Under the pieces are notes generated by a model, which had not been told where the DNA came from, searched no databases, and saw only the letters and a list, made by a program, of their open reading frames with translations. From Paenibacillus_AR mesotrionivorans (GTDB lineage: Bacteria > Bacillota > Bacilli > Paenibacillales > NBRC-103111), in NCBI RefSeq assembly GCF_046098205.1, contig NZ_JBJURJ010000017.1:136545-200544 (forward strand): 64,000 bases of DNA. Reading direction: 5' to 3'. The translations under genes were made by a program, and so were the position numbers. Positions 8,641-17,830 of this stretch are shown here, piece by piece (positions within the stretch are counted from its first letter, which is position 1; every line of letters begins with the position of its first letter).

Positions 8641-9141
8641 CTAACAATCGATCCAGATGTAATGCTTATCCGCCGTTGACCGGGTAATCGTCCCGTTATT
8701 CTTCAACGCCACGTTGATGGAGCTCTGGTTTCCCGGCCATATCGTCACCAGCACCTGACCAAGCTCCATACGCCGGGCTTCCTCCAGCACCTTGCTTAAC
8801 ATGACTGTGCCGTAGCCCTTATTCCGCTGGCCGGGCCTGATGGCATACCCGATGTTGCCGCCGTCCTCCCTCAGCCTGTCCGACAGATAGTGGCGCAGCT
8901 TGGCGAAGCCCACCGGGTACCCGTCAGCATAGAGCCAATAGGTGGTGCTCGGCACCATCCAGTCCGCCAGCCCCTCTCCACGGGATGCAGCATCCTGACG
9001 GACCAGCCATTGCCGGAACTCCACCTGGGAGCATCCGTGCCCGCCGTTAATAAACCCATTCTCCGCTTTAGGAATGTCCTGCAGCATATCATAGATATCC
9101 TGTCCGTCTGTTACGGACAGCTTCCGCAGCTCAACCTCCAT
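8641..9141 (-). CDS. GNAT-family N-acetyltransferase
   Basis: A 166-residue GCN5-related acetyltransferase. The acetyl-CoA-binding motif A is seen as IRPGQRNKGYGTVMLSKVL, followed by the beta-strand VLVTIWPGNQSSINVALKNNG. ATG start with AGGAGGGG upstream. The stop overlaps the upstream untranslated end of the TIM-barrel gene frame. Substrate not predictable. Confidence 0.88.
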   Translation of the reverse strand: MEVELRKLSVTDGQDIYDMLQDIPKAENGFINGGHGCSQVEFRQWLVRQDAASRGEGLADWMVPSTTYWLYADGYPVGFAKLRHYLSDRLREDGGNIGYAIRPGQRNKGYGTVMLSKVLEEARRMELGQVLVTIWPGNQSSINVALKNNGTITRSTADKHYIWIDC

Positions 9142-9159
9142 TGCCTGCCCCTCCTGTTT

Positions 9160-9615
9160 CTACAAATCCTTCCCCATACAAACGCTGTCTTCCCTATCGG
9201 TATATGGTGCATACCGGTCTATTTCGGCGTAGCCGCTTTTGGTATATAACGCAATAGCTTCCGGCTGGCCACGCCCGGTCTCCAGAATGGCCCGTTTTTT
9301 GCCTGCTTCCTTCGCCCAGGTCTCCAGCTCACGAAGTACCTGCCCGGCAATGCCTCTGCCCCTGTTTTCATCCAAAACGTACATTCGTTTAATCTCCACG
9401 GTTTGGCCCTCTGCCGCCTCCCGGTAGCACCCGCAGCCAACCGGCTTCCCATCCTCATAGGCCACCACGGCCTTGGCATCCAGCTTGATCTTATTAAGAG
9501 GCTGAAAAAAATCCCTCGTACCCGGATACCTGCGCTCCAGATCCTGATCCAGCAGCCCGGTCAAGGTCTCAAAATCCGTATCCTCTGAGGATGTCCGTTT
9601 CAGTTCAATCATCAT
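9160..9615 (-). CDS. GNAT-family N-acetyltransferase
   Basis: About 151 residues from the tandem ATGs at 9615/9612 (MMIELKRTSSED), preceded by GAGAAGAGGGG. The open frame continues 56 codons upstream, but that part contains a promoter and a leader hairpin and is not coding. The acetyl-CoA motif (LDENRGRGIAGQVLRELE) and the C-terminal YTKSGYAEI are clear. It resembles the small PhnO/YjgM-like GNATs; substrate unknown. Confidence 0.85.
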   Translation of the reverse strand: MMIELKRTSSEDTDFETLTGLLDQDLERRYPGTRDFFQPLNKIKLDAKAVVAYEDGKPVGCGCYREAAEGQTVEIKRMYVLDENRGRGIAGQVLRELETWAKEAGKKRAILETGRGQPEAIALYTKSGYAEIDRYAPYTDREDSVCMGKDL

Positions 9616-9646
9616 GGTTTCCCCTCTTCTCCCGTTGATATATAGA

Positions 9647-9688
9647 GAAGCAACCCTCCACGGAAAACTTCCTGCAGCGGGTTGCTTC
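9647..9688 (-). promoter_or_regulatory. Leader hairpin upstream of GNAT gene
   Basis: A perfect 10-bp inverted repeat, GAAGCAACCC with GGGTTGCTTC, encloses a 22-nt loop containing a smaller GGAA/TTCC pairing. It lies in the presumed 5' leader of the GNAT gene at 9160-9615, about 25 bp before the ribosome site. No clear U-tract follows, so a regulatory leader or a processed 3' end is as likely as a terminator. Confidence 0.45.
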
Positions 9689-9705
9689 TTTCTGATGTGA
9701 TTCCT

Positions 9706-9734
9706 ATAGTACCACGGCGGTATTATGCCAGCAA
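9706..9734 (-). promoter_or_regulatory. Sigma-A-like promoter for GNAT gene
   Basis: Minus-strand TTGCTG (9734-9729) and TACTAT (9711-9706) are separated by 17 bp and point to the GNAT gene starting at 9615. This promoter lies between the GH43 stop and the leader hairpin, giving a leader of roughly 85 nt. Confidence 0.5.
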
Positions 9735-9760
9735 GAGGCTTTTTCCATTTCCTCCAGCGT

Positions 9761-11356
9761 TTAGCTCTCTTCCCGGTATTCAAAATAATCGAAGTCCGCG
9801 GGCCTCCGGAAGCCCGTCAGATCCTGGCAGCACAGCCCTACGAAGGCTCCCGTGAACCACCCCTCCCGGCAAGCTTCATCAGACAGGGTGCTGGCATCCA
9901 ATACCGGCCCCACCGGGGTAAAGGCGTTCTCGCCCGTTACCGAATATGAAAACTGCAGCTTGTCGTGGTCCACTGCCGCACGCAGCCACACCCGCTCCGC
10001 CTCCTCGGGTAGGGGAATATATCCGGCAGGCTCCGCATACACGTTATTCACGGCAGACAGAATGCACAGGCAGCGCCCGTAATCGTCATGGTGGGTGAGA
10101 TGGAGATAATAATAGTTCTCCGTATCGTACAGGCAGATCAGGCCCGCCAATTGTTTGTAAATAGTAGGCCTAAACTCCACACAGGTGCTTGCAGTGAATA
10201 CAAAGCTTTCCCAGCGCCGGGCAATGAGGCTTTGCCGGTATTTCGAGCCTAGCCCTTCCCTGCCGTACAGGCGCAGAAATCCTTTGCGTTCCGTCAAGGA
10301 ATAGAAGGTTTCATCCAGCGGAATACGCAAGGACTGGAACCGGATATCCAGCTGCTCTCCATCAAAATCATCCCTTGACGGTTTCACCGGGAAAGGGTGC
10401 AGCGGCAGACCGGGGCCTTCCACCTCCGCCTCCGGAAGCCGTGTGCCGTTTGCCAACCGGAGCCAGCCGTCCTCTGTCCACTCTACCTTCTGGAGGGCCG
10501 TTTCCCGTCCCAGAGTATATTTACGGTCGCCTTTGTCCGTGCGGTTCTCAAGTGCCCGCCCGCATAGATGCGCCATGTACCATTCGCCGTTTTGGGTTTC
10601 CACCAGATCGCCGTGACCGGACTTCTGCAGCAGCAGCTCCGGGTGGTCGCGGGCTGTCATAATGGAATTGCCTTCGTATGCCTCATACGGTCCGTACAGC
10701 TCCCGGGAGCGCAGGATAGATTGTCCATGCCCTTCTCCCGTGCCCGTATCGGCGGCGAACAGATAATAATACCCGTTGCGCTTATAAATATGCGGCCCTT
10801 CGAAGAAACCCTCGTGGCTGGCAAAAATCGTCCGCGCTTCCCCTAACATCCTCTGCTCCGACGGTGAGTATTCCTGAAGCACCAGATGCCCCCTGTACTG
10901 CTTGTTCACCCGATGGTCCGTTACCATGCTGACAATATACTTCCGGCCATCCTCATCATGGAACAGGGACGGATCGAAGCCGTAGCTGTTCAGATACACC
11001 GGCTCCGACCAGTCGCCAAGAATATCCGAGGCGGTCACCAGATAATTATGGGTGTCGTACATTTTGCAATAGAACGAATTCACCACGGTATACACCAGAT
11101 AAAAGACGCCGTTGTCATAGGTCAGGCATGGAGCCCAAACGCCTTGGGAAGCGCCTACTCCCCGCAGGTCCAGCTGGGAAACCCGGTTCAATGGGTGTCC
11201 CGCCAGCTCCCAGTGGATCAAATCCCGGGAATGGTGGATCTGTACGCCGGGAAACCATTCGAAGGTGGAGGTAGCGATATAATAATCATCTCCTACCCGG
11301 ATAATGGACGGGTCCGGATTAAACCCTCTCAGAATCGGATTCTTAATTGAAGTCAT
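9761..11356 (-). CDS. xynB: GH43 beta-xylosidase / arabinofuranosidase
   Basis: A 531-residue glycoside hydrolase of family 43, probably subfamily 11, matching the length and layout of Bacillus XynB. The five-bladed propeller comes first, with general base D15 in FNPDPS, the pKa-setting D128 in YGFDPS, and general acid E186 in FFEGPH. From about 340 on comes the concanavalin-like beta-sandwich, which closes the active site. No signal peptide, so it is cytoplasmic and acts on imported xylo-oligosaccharides or similar. SD AAGGAAG. It ends the minus-strand polysaccharide locus. Confidence 0.9.
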   Translation of the reverse strand: MTSIKNPILRGFNPDPSIIRVGDDYYIATSTFEWFPGVQIHHSRDLIHWELAGHPLNRVSQLDLRGVGASQGVWAPCLTYDNGVFYLVYTVVNSFYCKMYDTHNYLVTASDILGDWSEPVYLNSYGFDPSLFHDEDGRKYIVSMVTDHRVNKQYRGHLVLQEYSPSEQRMLGEARTIFASHEGFFEGPHIYKRNGYYYLFAADTGTGEGHGQSILRSRELYGPYEAYEGNSIMTARDHPELLLQKSGHGDLVETQNGEWYMAHLCGRALENRTDKGDRKYTLGRETALQKVEWTEDGWLRLANGTRLPEAEVEGPGLPLHPFPVKPSRDDFDGEQLDIRFQSLRIPLDETFYSLTERKGFLRLYGREGLGSKYRQSLIARRWESFVFTASTCVEFRPTIYKQLAGLICLYDTENYYYLHLTHHDDYGRCLCILSAVNNVYAEPAGYIPLPEEAERVWLRAAVDHDKLQFSYSVTGENAFTPVGPVLDASTLSDEACREGWFTGAFVGLCCQDLTGFRRPADFDYFEYREES

Positions 11357-11374
11357 GTAATTGTTCTTCCTTTC

Positions 11375-12460
11375 TTATTCAGCTTCTAATCCTGGCACCT
11401 GCCCGACGCCAAGCTTCCGGAGGAGCCATTCCGCACTTTTTCTTCCGTTTATCTCATGGCCGCCGGGATGAATATCCCAGGCAAATTGTCCGGGGGCATC
11501 CCACGCGGAATAATGCGCCTCCAGCCATGCAATGGCCTGCCTGGTATGCTCCACGGGAAAAATCGGGTCCTGATCCCCGGACTCCACAAACAATGCCCGC
11601 GGTGCCATCAACCCGGCCAGCTCTGGCTGCTCCGTATCCAGAAGGAGGCCGGGCAGATAATTGTCGATGCAATGATGCATCGCCAGGGTACTGCCCCGGA
11701 AGGTATTGGCCCAGCCGCATAATACAGCCGCCTGGACCCGTTCGTCCAATCCCGCCGTAAAGGCGGCAATCAGCCCTCCCCCGGAAAAACCGAACACCCC
11801 CATCCGGCTGCTGTCCACATCCGGTCTCGACGCCATGTAGTCCAAGGCTCTCATCGCTTCAAACACTCTCATCCCCGCCAGTGTCCGGCCATACATCAGC
11901 AGCTGCGAGGCTAAAGTGCCGCAGGAGCTATAATGTGGGTTGGCCTTCAGCTCCTCCGCCATCCGGCGGACCCCGAAGCCCATGATTTCCGGAATCACCA
12001 CCAGCATACCCTTGCGAACCAGCTGCACGGCGAAGCGGTTATGAATGCCAGGCTCCTCCAGCTCCCGCCCCAGCTCATCCAAGCCAGCCGCATCCCGCTG
12101 GCCGCTGCCATGACCGTGGCAGGCCAAGACTGCAGGCCATGGACCTTGACCCTTCTTGGGAATCTGCACCATCACCGGGACATGGACAGATTCCATGGTC
12201 GTGTACACAACACGCTCCAGAATAAAATCCTTGTATTCTGTCCGTTCCAGCTTCCGGGCTCGCAGGGGATGATCCCTTTCAGGGAAACCGCCCAATGCGG
12301 CCTTCAGCCTGCTCCGCAGCCATGCCTGTTGCTCCGGCTTTCCGGCATTCCGCCGGTTCTCCTGTCTTCGGGCAGCCGTCCTCTCGTACAGCGTCCCCAA
12401 GAAGGCATCCGTGGTCCAATCCGGAATCTTAATGCCCGCTTCGCCTGCTTCGTTCTCCAA
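11375..12460 (-). CDS. Alpha/beta hydrolase, possible carbohydrate esterase
   Basis: A 361-residue alpha/beta hydrolase of the dienelactone-hydrolase / Abhydrolase_7 type. The nucleophile elbow is GFSGGG (S226); the acid is likely an Asp in ESGDQDP (residues 296-298), and the His is H335 in HPGGHE. The oxyanion strand LACHGHGSG is also clear. No signal peptide. TTG start with GGAGG seven bases upstream. It lies between a heparinase-like gene and a GH43 xylosidase, so removal of acetyl or other ester groups from an imported oligosaccharide is likely but unproven. Confidence 0.82.
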   Translation of the reverse strand: MENEAGEAGIKIPDWTTDAFLGTLYERTAARRQENRRNAGKPEQQAWLRSRLKAALGGFPERDHPLRARKLERTEYKDFILERVVYTTMESVHVPVMVQIPKKGQGPWPAVLACHGHGSGQRDAAGLDELGRELEEPGIHNRFAVQLVRKGMLVVIPEIMGFGVRRMAEELKANPHYSSCGTLASQLLMYGRTLAGMRVFEAMRALDYMASRPDVDSSRMGVFGFSGGGLIAAFTAGLDERVQAAVLCGWANTFRGSTLAMHHCIDNYLPGLLLDTEQPELAGLMAPRALFVESGDQDPIFPVEHTRQAIAWLEAHYSAWDAPGQFAWDIHPGGHEINGRKSAEWLLRKLGVGQVPGLEAE

Positions 12461-12489
12461 CCGGGTCCCTCCATTCTCCTCTATGGGGT

Positions 12490-15400
12490 TTAGTAGGCTG
12501 TCCGCTCACTCCGGATAACCCGGCCATCCGCCGTATATTCATTAGCCTCAACCAGCATATGCCCTCCATTGCCCTCCAGGCCGCTCACTCGCAATACCTG
12601 AACCCGGCCGTCGGCAAGCCTGACCGTGAGCTCATCGGCGGAGGACGCCTGAACGGAGGCCACCATCGATTTGTCTTCATATGGTTCCATCATAGTAATG
12701 AATCTGGCGGTTTTGCCGGTGGAGCGGACACTTAGCATTTTCCGTCTGGCCGCTTCATCGCCCAAGGGGTAATCGGCACCGATGGATGCCGTAAACCGGA
12801 CGGCCTTCAGACCGGTCAGGTCCACAGTGATGACCCCCGCCTGGTCCATATCCACAGGGTTGGCAGGGATTGCCTTATCGAACTGGCGGGCCTGCAGCTT
12901 CACCGGACCGCCATAATAATCCACACCCGGACCGCAGCCAGGATCGGTATTCTCCCTCACCAGCGGGAGGTCCGCCAGATACAGAACCTCACCCGACTCC
13001 GTCTCAATACACGGGTCTCCCCAAAAGATGGTCTTTTCTGTGGTTTTGCGGATTCCATGCTCTCCAATTCCTTCTTGAGCCCTCACTCTCAGCTCCAGCG
13101 TTTCCCCACTGTCCAACTGTAAATCCAGATCATCCCGGCCCAAAATCCATGCGCCAAAGCTGCCTGATGCCAGCACTTTGCCGCCGCTGCGGACCTCGTA
13201 CTCCAGCTGTTTTTCCACCTTGTAATATTCCGGTGTATGGCCCACGATCAGTTCTGCCTGGGGCGGCCAGACGGTGTAATGGTCGATGTTCAGCGGACCG
13301 TCTGTATTCAGCTCCGTCCGGTTGGCTCTGTTGTCGAACCCGGTACCGAAGCCCGTCCGGAACTGGGCCTTCACCGGTCCCTCCAGCTCATACCAGTCGC
13401 AATCCGTGATCAGTTGGGCGCTGTTGAGAGGATCAGGGTCGAACTGCTCCGTATGGTTGATCCGTTCCACTGGCCCTCCCGCTTCTATCCCGGTCAGCCC
13501 CTTGCAGTGAAACAGACAGTCGTAATCATGCACCTCATCGCCTGCCAGGTAATCGAACAGAACCACATAGTCGTCGGTGACCACGGTCAGACGCCGTTGG
13601 AGCACCGGCTCCGTAAACCCGGTACGGGTGGTATATTCCGGAGGGTTCTCCGGAATGGGGATATACCGGGCTTCATTCCAGGTGCGCTCCGCAAAGCTTT
13701 TGTCGCCGTCCACCATCCAGCCGCCGTAAGGGGGATAGGACCAGCGCGCCTGATTCTCCACCGCGCAGGCCTGGAAAAGCTGGCCGCTATGGAACAATAG
13801 CCTGCTGCCCTCCGCCGGGTCCTGCTGCTTCCGGTCCACCACCACCATATTGTGGGTTAGGGAGGTTTGGACATAAAATTTGTACATAAAGGTGTGGTAG
13901 CTGTACCAGATATTCTCCGGATTATAGAAGCTCCGTCCGTACCGCATAACGGACAGCAGACTGGCCCGGTCATAATGGCCGTGGGCTCCGCCGTGAGAGC
14001 CGTACTTCACGACAGCCTGGATCTGCTCCTCCGGCTTCCGGCCCTCCGTCTGCGAACGCAGCACCGCCACACCCGAATTGTCGGCATACGCCGAGGATAG
14101 ATAAGGCTTGGAGGTGCTGGGAGCAAGACCGGGTACGGCATACAGCAGGTCACGGTCCTCCAGGCTGCAGGTAAGCAGAATATCTGCATATTCCGGCTTG
14201 CGGTACAGATAATAGGCCAGGTCATAACGCCCGTCCATATACCCTCTCGGCGAGATGCCGGGAAGCTTGGACTCCGCCGAATCGTTGATGCCGAAGAGCA
14301 CACCCCGGTAATCGGCAAAAGGAAGCAGACTGTCCCAAATCTGGGTGATAGAGCGGTAATTCAGGCGACTGGGTCCCCAGATGTCCAGGCATAAGCCATC
14401 CTTTTCCGGCTTGCCGCCGGGTGTGACCTGACCGTAATACTGGGAGGGAACCCAGGTATCCGACAGATTGATGCCCCAGGGACGGCAGCTCTGGACGATC
14501 TCCGACAGCAGCCCCGCCGACATGAGGTTATAGCCGACAGAGCATTCATACCACCAGCCGTCATCCAGTGTTCCCTTGGACAGATGGTCAGTGAATCCTC
14601 CGGCTCCATACAAAAAACGCTGCATCCTTTCATAATCCTGAAGGGCCTGGCTGCAGTACAAGGCCCCGGTCATCTCGGCCAGGGTCCAGTTGGAGATGCC
14701 TCCCACACTAAGCGCCCAATCAATAAGCTCCATAAATAGACGGAAAGTATGCTCCGTATGGACGTGATCCTCCTTCGCCAGCAAACCCCAGTCAGCCAAG
14801 AGATCGTAAACCACTGCCGTGTGCTTGAAAAATTCCCCTTCATGGACCAGCTCCTGGCTACATGCCTTACGGGTCAAGGGGTATCCCTCCGCCGGATCAA
14901 CCACCCTGCGGAGAAACTGCGCCGCCTTTTCCCCCAAGTCCTGCCTGCCTGTCAGCTTCCAGGCAATCGCTGCATTCTCTGCCTCGTGGGCGTGATGGCT
15001 TTCCAACAGAAAATCCCTGGTCCGGCCAGCCGGAAGCATCCACTGTTCGGCACGAAACACGTACATTCCAAGCAGTTCTTTGGCCCAGTCCTGCTCCTTC
15101 ACCGTTTGGGCAACGGTCTGCCAGCCCTCTTCCGTATGTTTGATCACCGGACGGGGAAGCTCCCGCAGGGTAATCAGCTCCAGACTCTCGGCCAGATCGC
15201 CCCGGCCATTGGGCACAAACATCAGCTTCTGCACCTCATGGCCCCCCGGCGCAACCCGTTCGGGCAGCTCCACCGATACCATCACCTGGCGCGTTTCCCG
15301 CGCCTCCAGCACAAAAGCAGACGGCTCCACCCGTACCGGCATGGTTTCCCAGCCGTATTGCTCCCTGGAAAGGGTTACCGCTTGCGGCTTACCGGTGCAA

Positions 15401-15999
15401 TTGCTGACTAACACAGGATATTCAGCCGCTGCTCCCGCTTGAACCGAACGGGACAGCACCGGAGTATGCACATAGAGCGCCGGTCTTCTTTTGAATAGGA
15501 TGTTCACAAGACGGACCGGCTTTGCTTCCCCGCTCCCACCGTCTCCCACCGCAGTGATCCGGACGGAGCGCACAAACTTCCATCTGCCGGATAACACCTT
15601 CTTATCGTTAAATTGACCGAGCGGAAAGACAAGCATTGTCCGCCCCTCTTCCACACCGGCCACCCGGCAGTAGGATTCGAAAAATTCAATTTCCTCCGGC
15701 AAGGGGGATTTATCCATAAGCAGCCCGATCTCCGCCTTGATCTCCCATACCCCCGTCCCCTCCGGAAATTCCAATTCCAGCTCAAGGCTATGCCAATCTC
15801 TAAGATCCACGCTATATTCATTGAAGGTGACAAAACCCAGCCGGGACCAGTGGTTTTCCTTGTGCACTCCCGGATATTGCAGGGTGAACGGTTCGCCGGG
15901 AATCAGCAGGAATTCCCGTTTGGGGTCTGCCTCCGCCTCGTCTATCTTCACACCGCCCGGCCGCTGCTCCCAGTTCCATAAATCTATAACCGTTTCCAT
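12490..15999 (-). CDS. Heparinase II/III family protein (large)
   Basis: A 1169-residue protein. After an N-terminal beta-sandwich-like ~300 residues comes an alpha/alpha barrel region (about 300-620, including LLESHHAHEAENAAIAW), then the heparinase II/III beta-sandwich with the active-site-like motif HGGAHGHYDRASL and YNPENIWYSY. No signal peptide, so it probably acts inside the cell on imported uronic oligosaccharides. The ATG at 15999 is preceded by GGAGAGAGGGAG, which decides against the longer open frame. Family members cleave glycosaminoglycans or alginate; the exact substrate is not predictable. An AraC-type site pair lies on its promoter. Confidence 0.85.
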   Translation of the reverse strand: METVIDLWNWEQRPGGVKIDEAEADPKREFLLIPGEPFTLQYPGVHKENHWSRLGFVTFNEYSVDLRDWHSLELELEFPEGTGVWEIKAEIGLLMDKSPLPEEIEFFESYCRVAGVEEGRTMLVFPLGQFNDKKVLSGRWKFVRSVRITAVGDGGSGEAKPVRLVNILFKRRPALYVHTPVLSRSVQAGAAAEYPVLVSNCTGKPQAVTLSREQYGWETMPVRVEPSAFVLEARETRQVMVSVELPERVAPGGHEVQKLMFVPNGRGDLAESLELITLRELPRPVIKHTEEGWQTVAQTVKEQDWAKELLGMYVFRAEQWMLPAGRTRDFLLESHHAHEAENAAIAWKLTGRQDLGEKAAQFLRRVVDPAEGYPLTRKACSQELVHEGEFFKHTAVVYDLLADWGLLAKEDHVHTEHTFRLFMELIDWALSVGGISNWTLAEMTGALYCSQALQDYERMQRFLYGAGGFTDHLSKGTLDDGWWYECSVGYNLMSAGLLSEIVQSCRPWGINLSDTWVPSQYYGQVTPGGKPEKDGLCLDIWGPSRLNYRSITQIWDSLLPFADYRGVLFGINDSAESKLPGISPRGYMDGRYDLAYYLYRKPEYADILLTCSLEDRDLLYAVPGLAPSTSKPYLSSAYADNSGVAVLRSQTEGRKPEEQIQAVVKYGSHGGAHGHYDRASLLSVMRYGRSFYNPENIWYSYHTFMYKFYVQTSLTHNMVVVDRKQQDPAEGSRLLFHSGQLFQACAVENQARWSYPPYGGWMVDGDKSFAERTWNEARYIPIPENPPEYTTRTGFTEPVLQRRLTVVTDDYVVLFDYLAGDEVHDYDCLFHCKGLTGIEAGGPVERINHTEQFDPDPLNSAQLITDCDWYELEGPVKAQFRTGFGTGFDNRANRTELNTDGPLNIDHYTVWPPQAELIVGHTPEYYKVEKQLEYEVRSGGKVLASGSFGAWILGRDDLDLQLDSGETLELRVRAQEGIGEHGIRKTTEKTIFWGDPCIETESGEVLYLADLPLVRENTDPGCGPGVDYYGGPVKLQARQFDKAIPANPVDMDQAGVITVDLTGLKAVRFTASIGADYPLGDEAARRKMLSVRSTGKTARFITMMEPYEDKSMVASVQASSADELTVRLADGRVQVLRVSGLEGNGGHMLVEANEYTADGRVIRSERTAY

Positions 16000-16019
16000 C
16001 TTATCCGCTCCCTCTCTCC

Positions 16020-16081
16020 ATTCTATCCCTGCACGCGCCTTGTGGAACATGCTGTTTTTTTAGTTTGTTGTGCGGTTTTTT
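16020..16081 (-). promoter_or_regulatory. Activator-type promoter with 21-bp direct repeats
   Basis: On the minus strand, AAAAAACCGCA (16081-16071) and AAAAAACAGCA (16060-16050) repeat at exactly 21 bp. After 24 bp comes a -10 box, TAGAAT (16025-16020), with no good -35 box. The same repeat and the same 24-bp spacing occur at 22264-22325, in front of the AraC-type regulator of this locus. Confidence 0.65.
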
Positions 16082-16090
16082 CAGATATGG

Positions 16091-16130
16091 CAAAACCGGC
16101 GGCGGGAGTACAGCTCCGCACCGCCGGTTC
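16091..16130 (-). terminator. Terminator after binding-protein gene
   Basis: An AACCGGCGG-type stem (about 16094-16103 with 16120-16129) is followed on the minus strand by TTTTGCC. It lies 13 bp after the binding-protein stop codon at 16143 and separates the transporter operon from the heparinase-like gene. Confidence 0.65.
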
Positions 16131-16142
16131 ATAGGGCTTACC

Positions 16143-17750
16143 TTACTTGCCGCCCTTGTCCAGGTAATCCTGAACCTGCTTCTTCAATTCTGCGCGTACC
16201 TTATCCAGGCCAAGCGCTTTCAATTCTCCGTTCATTTTCACCGCATCCGCTGTCCAGTCCTTATACTGTCCAACCTTCAGCATTTGCAGGAACGGCGTAA
16301 ACTTGGAGTTAATGTTGGCAAATTCCGACTTCACATTGGTATTGTCGAAGGTAAACTTGGCAAGGGGCGGGGAATAATAGGTATCCGCCTTGGCCGAATA
16401 TTCCAGATACTTCTTGGCTGTGTCATCCAGGGATTCGTTGATGCGGATCATGTTGGGATTCCAGGTCATTTCATACCCCGGGAAGGTGTAGTTTTTGGAC
16501 TCATCCAAAAGCTTCACCTGGTTGTTGCCTACCGCCTGCCAGTGTTTTCCCTCAATGCCGTATTCAAACAAATCATGGTTGGCCCGTTCACTGAACAACC
16601 AGTCGAAGAATTTCATGGTGCGGTCGATATTCTTGGAGTTGGCGGGAATTGCCACACTGTTGTTGGACTTGTAATTGGTGCTGATCGCCTTGGTTTTCAT
16701 ATCGCGCACATTGGCGTTATAGACGAAGAATTCCAGATCGGCTGCGGAATTGGTGTCCTGCAGCTTTTTGCGGTCGGCGGCGAAGCTGGAGATGGTGCCT
16801 TCATAGGAGGCAGCCTTGCCGGACATAAAGTAGGCCTTGGCATCCTTCTGGCTCAGCACATCCTTCTCCAGGTACTTGCTCCATTCGGCATACTTGTCAT
16901 GGTCAGGGTGTGCGGTTCTCAGCGTGTTGTACGGAGCAGGTAGCTTGCCATATTCGGAATCCGCGTCGCCGAAGGCCACCACGTCCTTGACGGTCTTCAG
17001 ATCATCGGACAATTGAACGAAGAAGTTCACTCCGGCAATGCCCACGGGCCGGACGGTATTGTTCTCCGGATTCATGCCGCCGAAGATCTTATAGAACCCA
17101 CGGGAGCCGCCCAACGCAAGAGGTGTCACACCCTTTTCCTTTTCAAGTACGGTATCATAATACTTCTGCAGATCCTCGTAGCTCTTGATGGGCGAAAGGC
17201 CGAATTTCTCACGAAGGTCCTTCCGGATGTAAATCACATCGATATCGTAGAAATACTGCGTGAAGGGAATGGTGTACAGATGATTGTCATACCGCTTGTT
17301 GGCCTCAATAAATTCCGGCGTAAAGGCTTTCTTAAGTCCTGGATAGGCATCATTGTTAAAATATTTGTCCAGCTGGGCATAGGCTCCTTGGGGAACCAGC
17401 TCCTTCAGGTTGGCAAATTCGGCATCGAATACAAAATCCGCCGACTCGCCTGCAGCCATCATCAGTTTGACCTTCTGCTTATGGTCATTGATGGGGTTCC
17501 ACTGGATATCCAGCTTGGTGTTCAGCGTGTTCTTGGTGCGGGCTTCAAACTCGGTCAGAACCGCAGCCATATCCTTGGGGGCATCTCCGAACAGCATCCC
17601 CTTCAAGGTTACCGCCGGCGGTGTGGAAGCGGCAGAGCCTGCGGATGCGCCGGGGCTGCTTGCGGTGTCCTTGGTGCTGTCTCCACAAGCGGCGGCGGTA
17701 CCCAGCAGGGCAACAGACAAAACTGCGGTAGCCATACGTTTTACGTTCAT
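16143..17750 (-). CDS. Extracellular sugar-binding lipoprotein (LipO/YtcQ type)
   Basis: A 535-residue solute-binding protein of the larger class that works with LplB/LplC-type permeases. The lipobox TAAAC places the lipid-linked Cys at residue 22, followed by an Asp/Ser/Ala-rich linker. It is the last gene of the transporter operon, 80 bp after the second permease. SD GGGAGGAACACC. Surrounding heparinase-like lyases and a GH88 enzyme suggest that its ligand is an unsaturated or sulfated uronic oligosaccharide; this is inference from context. Confidence 0.9.
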   Translation of the reverse strand: MNVKRMATAVLSVALLGTAAACGDSTKDTASSPGASAGSAASTPPAVTLKGMLFGDAPKDMAAVLTEFEARTKNTLNTKLDIQWNPINDHKQKVKLMMAAGESADFVFDAEFANLKELVPQGAYAQLDKYFNNDAYPGLKKAFTPEFIEANKRYDNHLYTIPFTQYFYDIDVIYIRKDLREKFGLSPIKSYEDLQKYYDTVLEKEKGVTPLALGGSRGFYKIFGGMNPENNTVRPVGIAGVNFFVQLSDDLKTVKDVVAFGDADSEYGKLPAPYNTLRTAHPDHDKYAEWSKYLEKDVLSQKDAKAYFMSGKAASYEGTISSFAADRKKLQDTNSAADLEFFVYNANVRDMKTKAISTNYKSNNSVAIPANSKNIDRTMKFFDWLFSERANHDLFEYGIEGKHWQAVGNNQVKLLDESKNYTFPGYEMTWNPNMIRINESLDDTAKKYLEYSAKADTYYSPPLAKFTFDNTNVKSEFANINSKFTPFLQMLKVGQYKDWTADAVKMNGELKALGLDKVRAELKKQVQDYLDKGGK

Positions 17751-17830
17751 GGTGTTCCTCCCTTTACATTTTGAGCTTGTATATACTAATCCGCTCCAGG
17801 AAGCTTGACGGGCAAACTCCTTACACGGTA

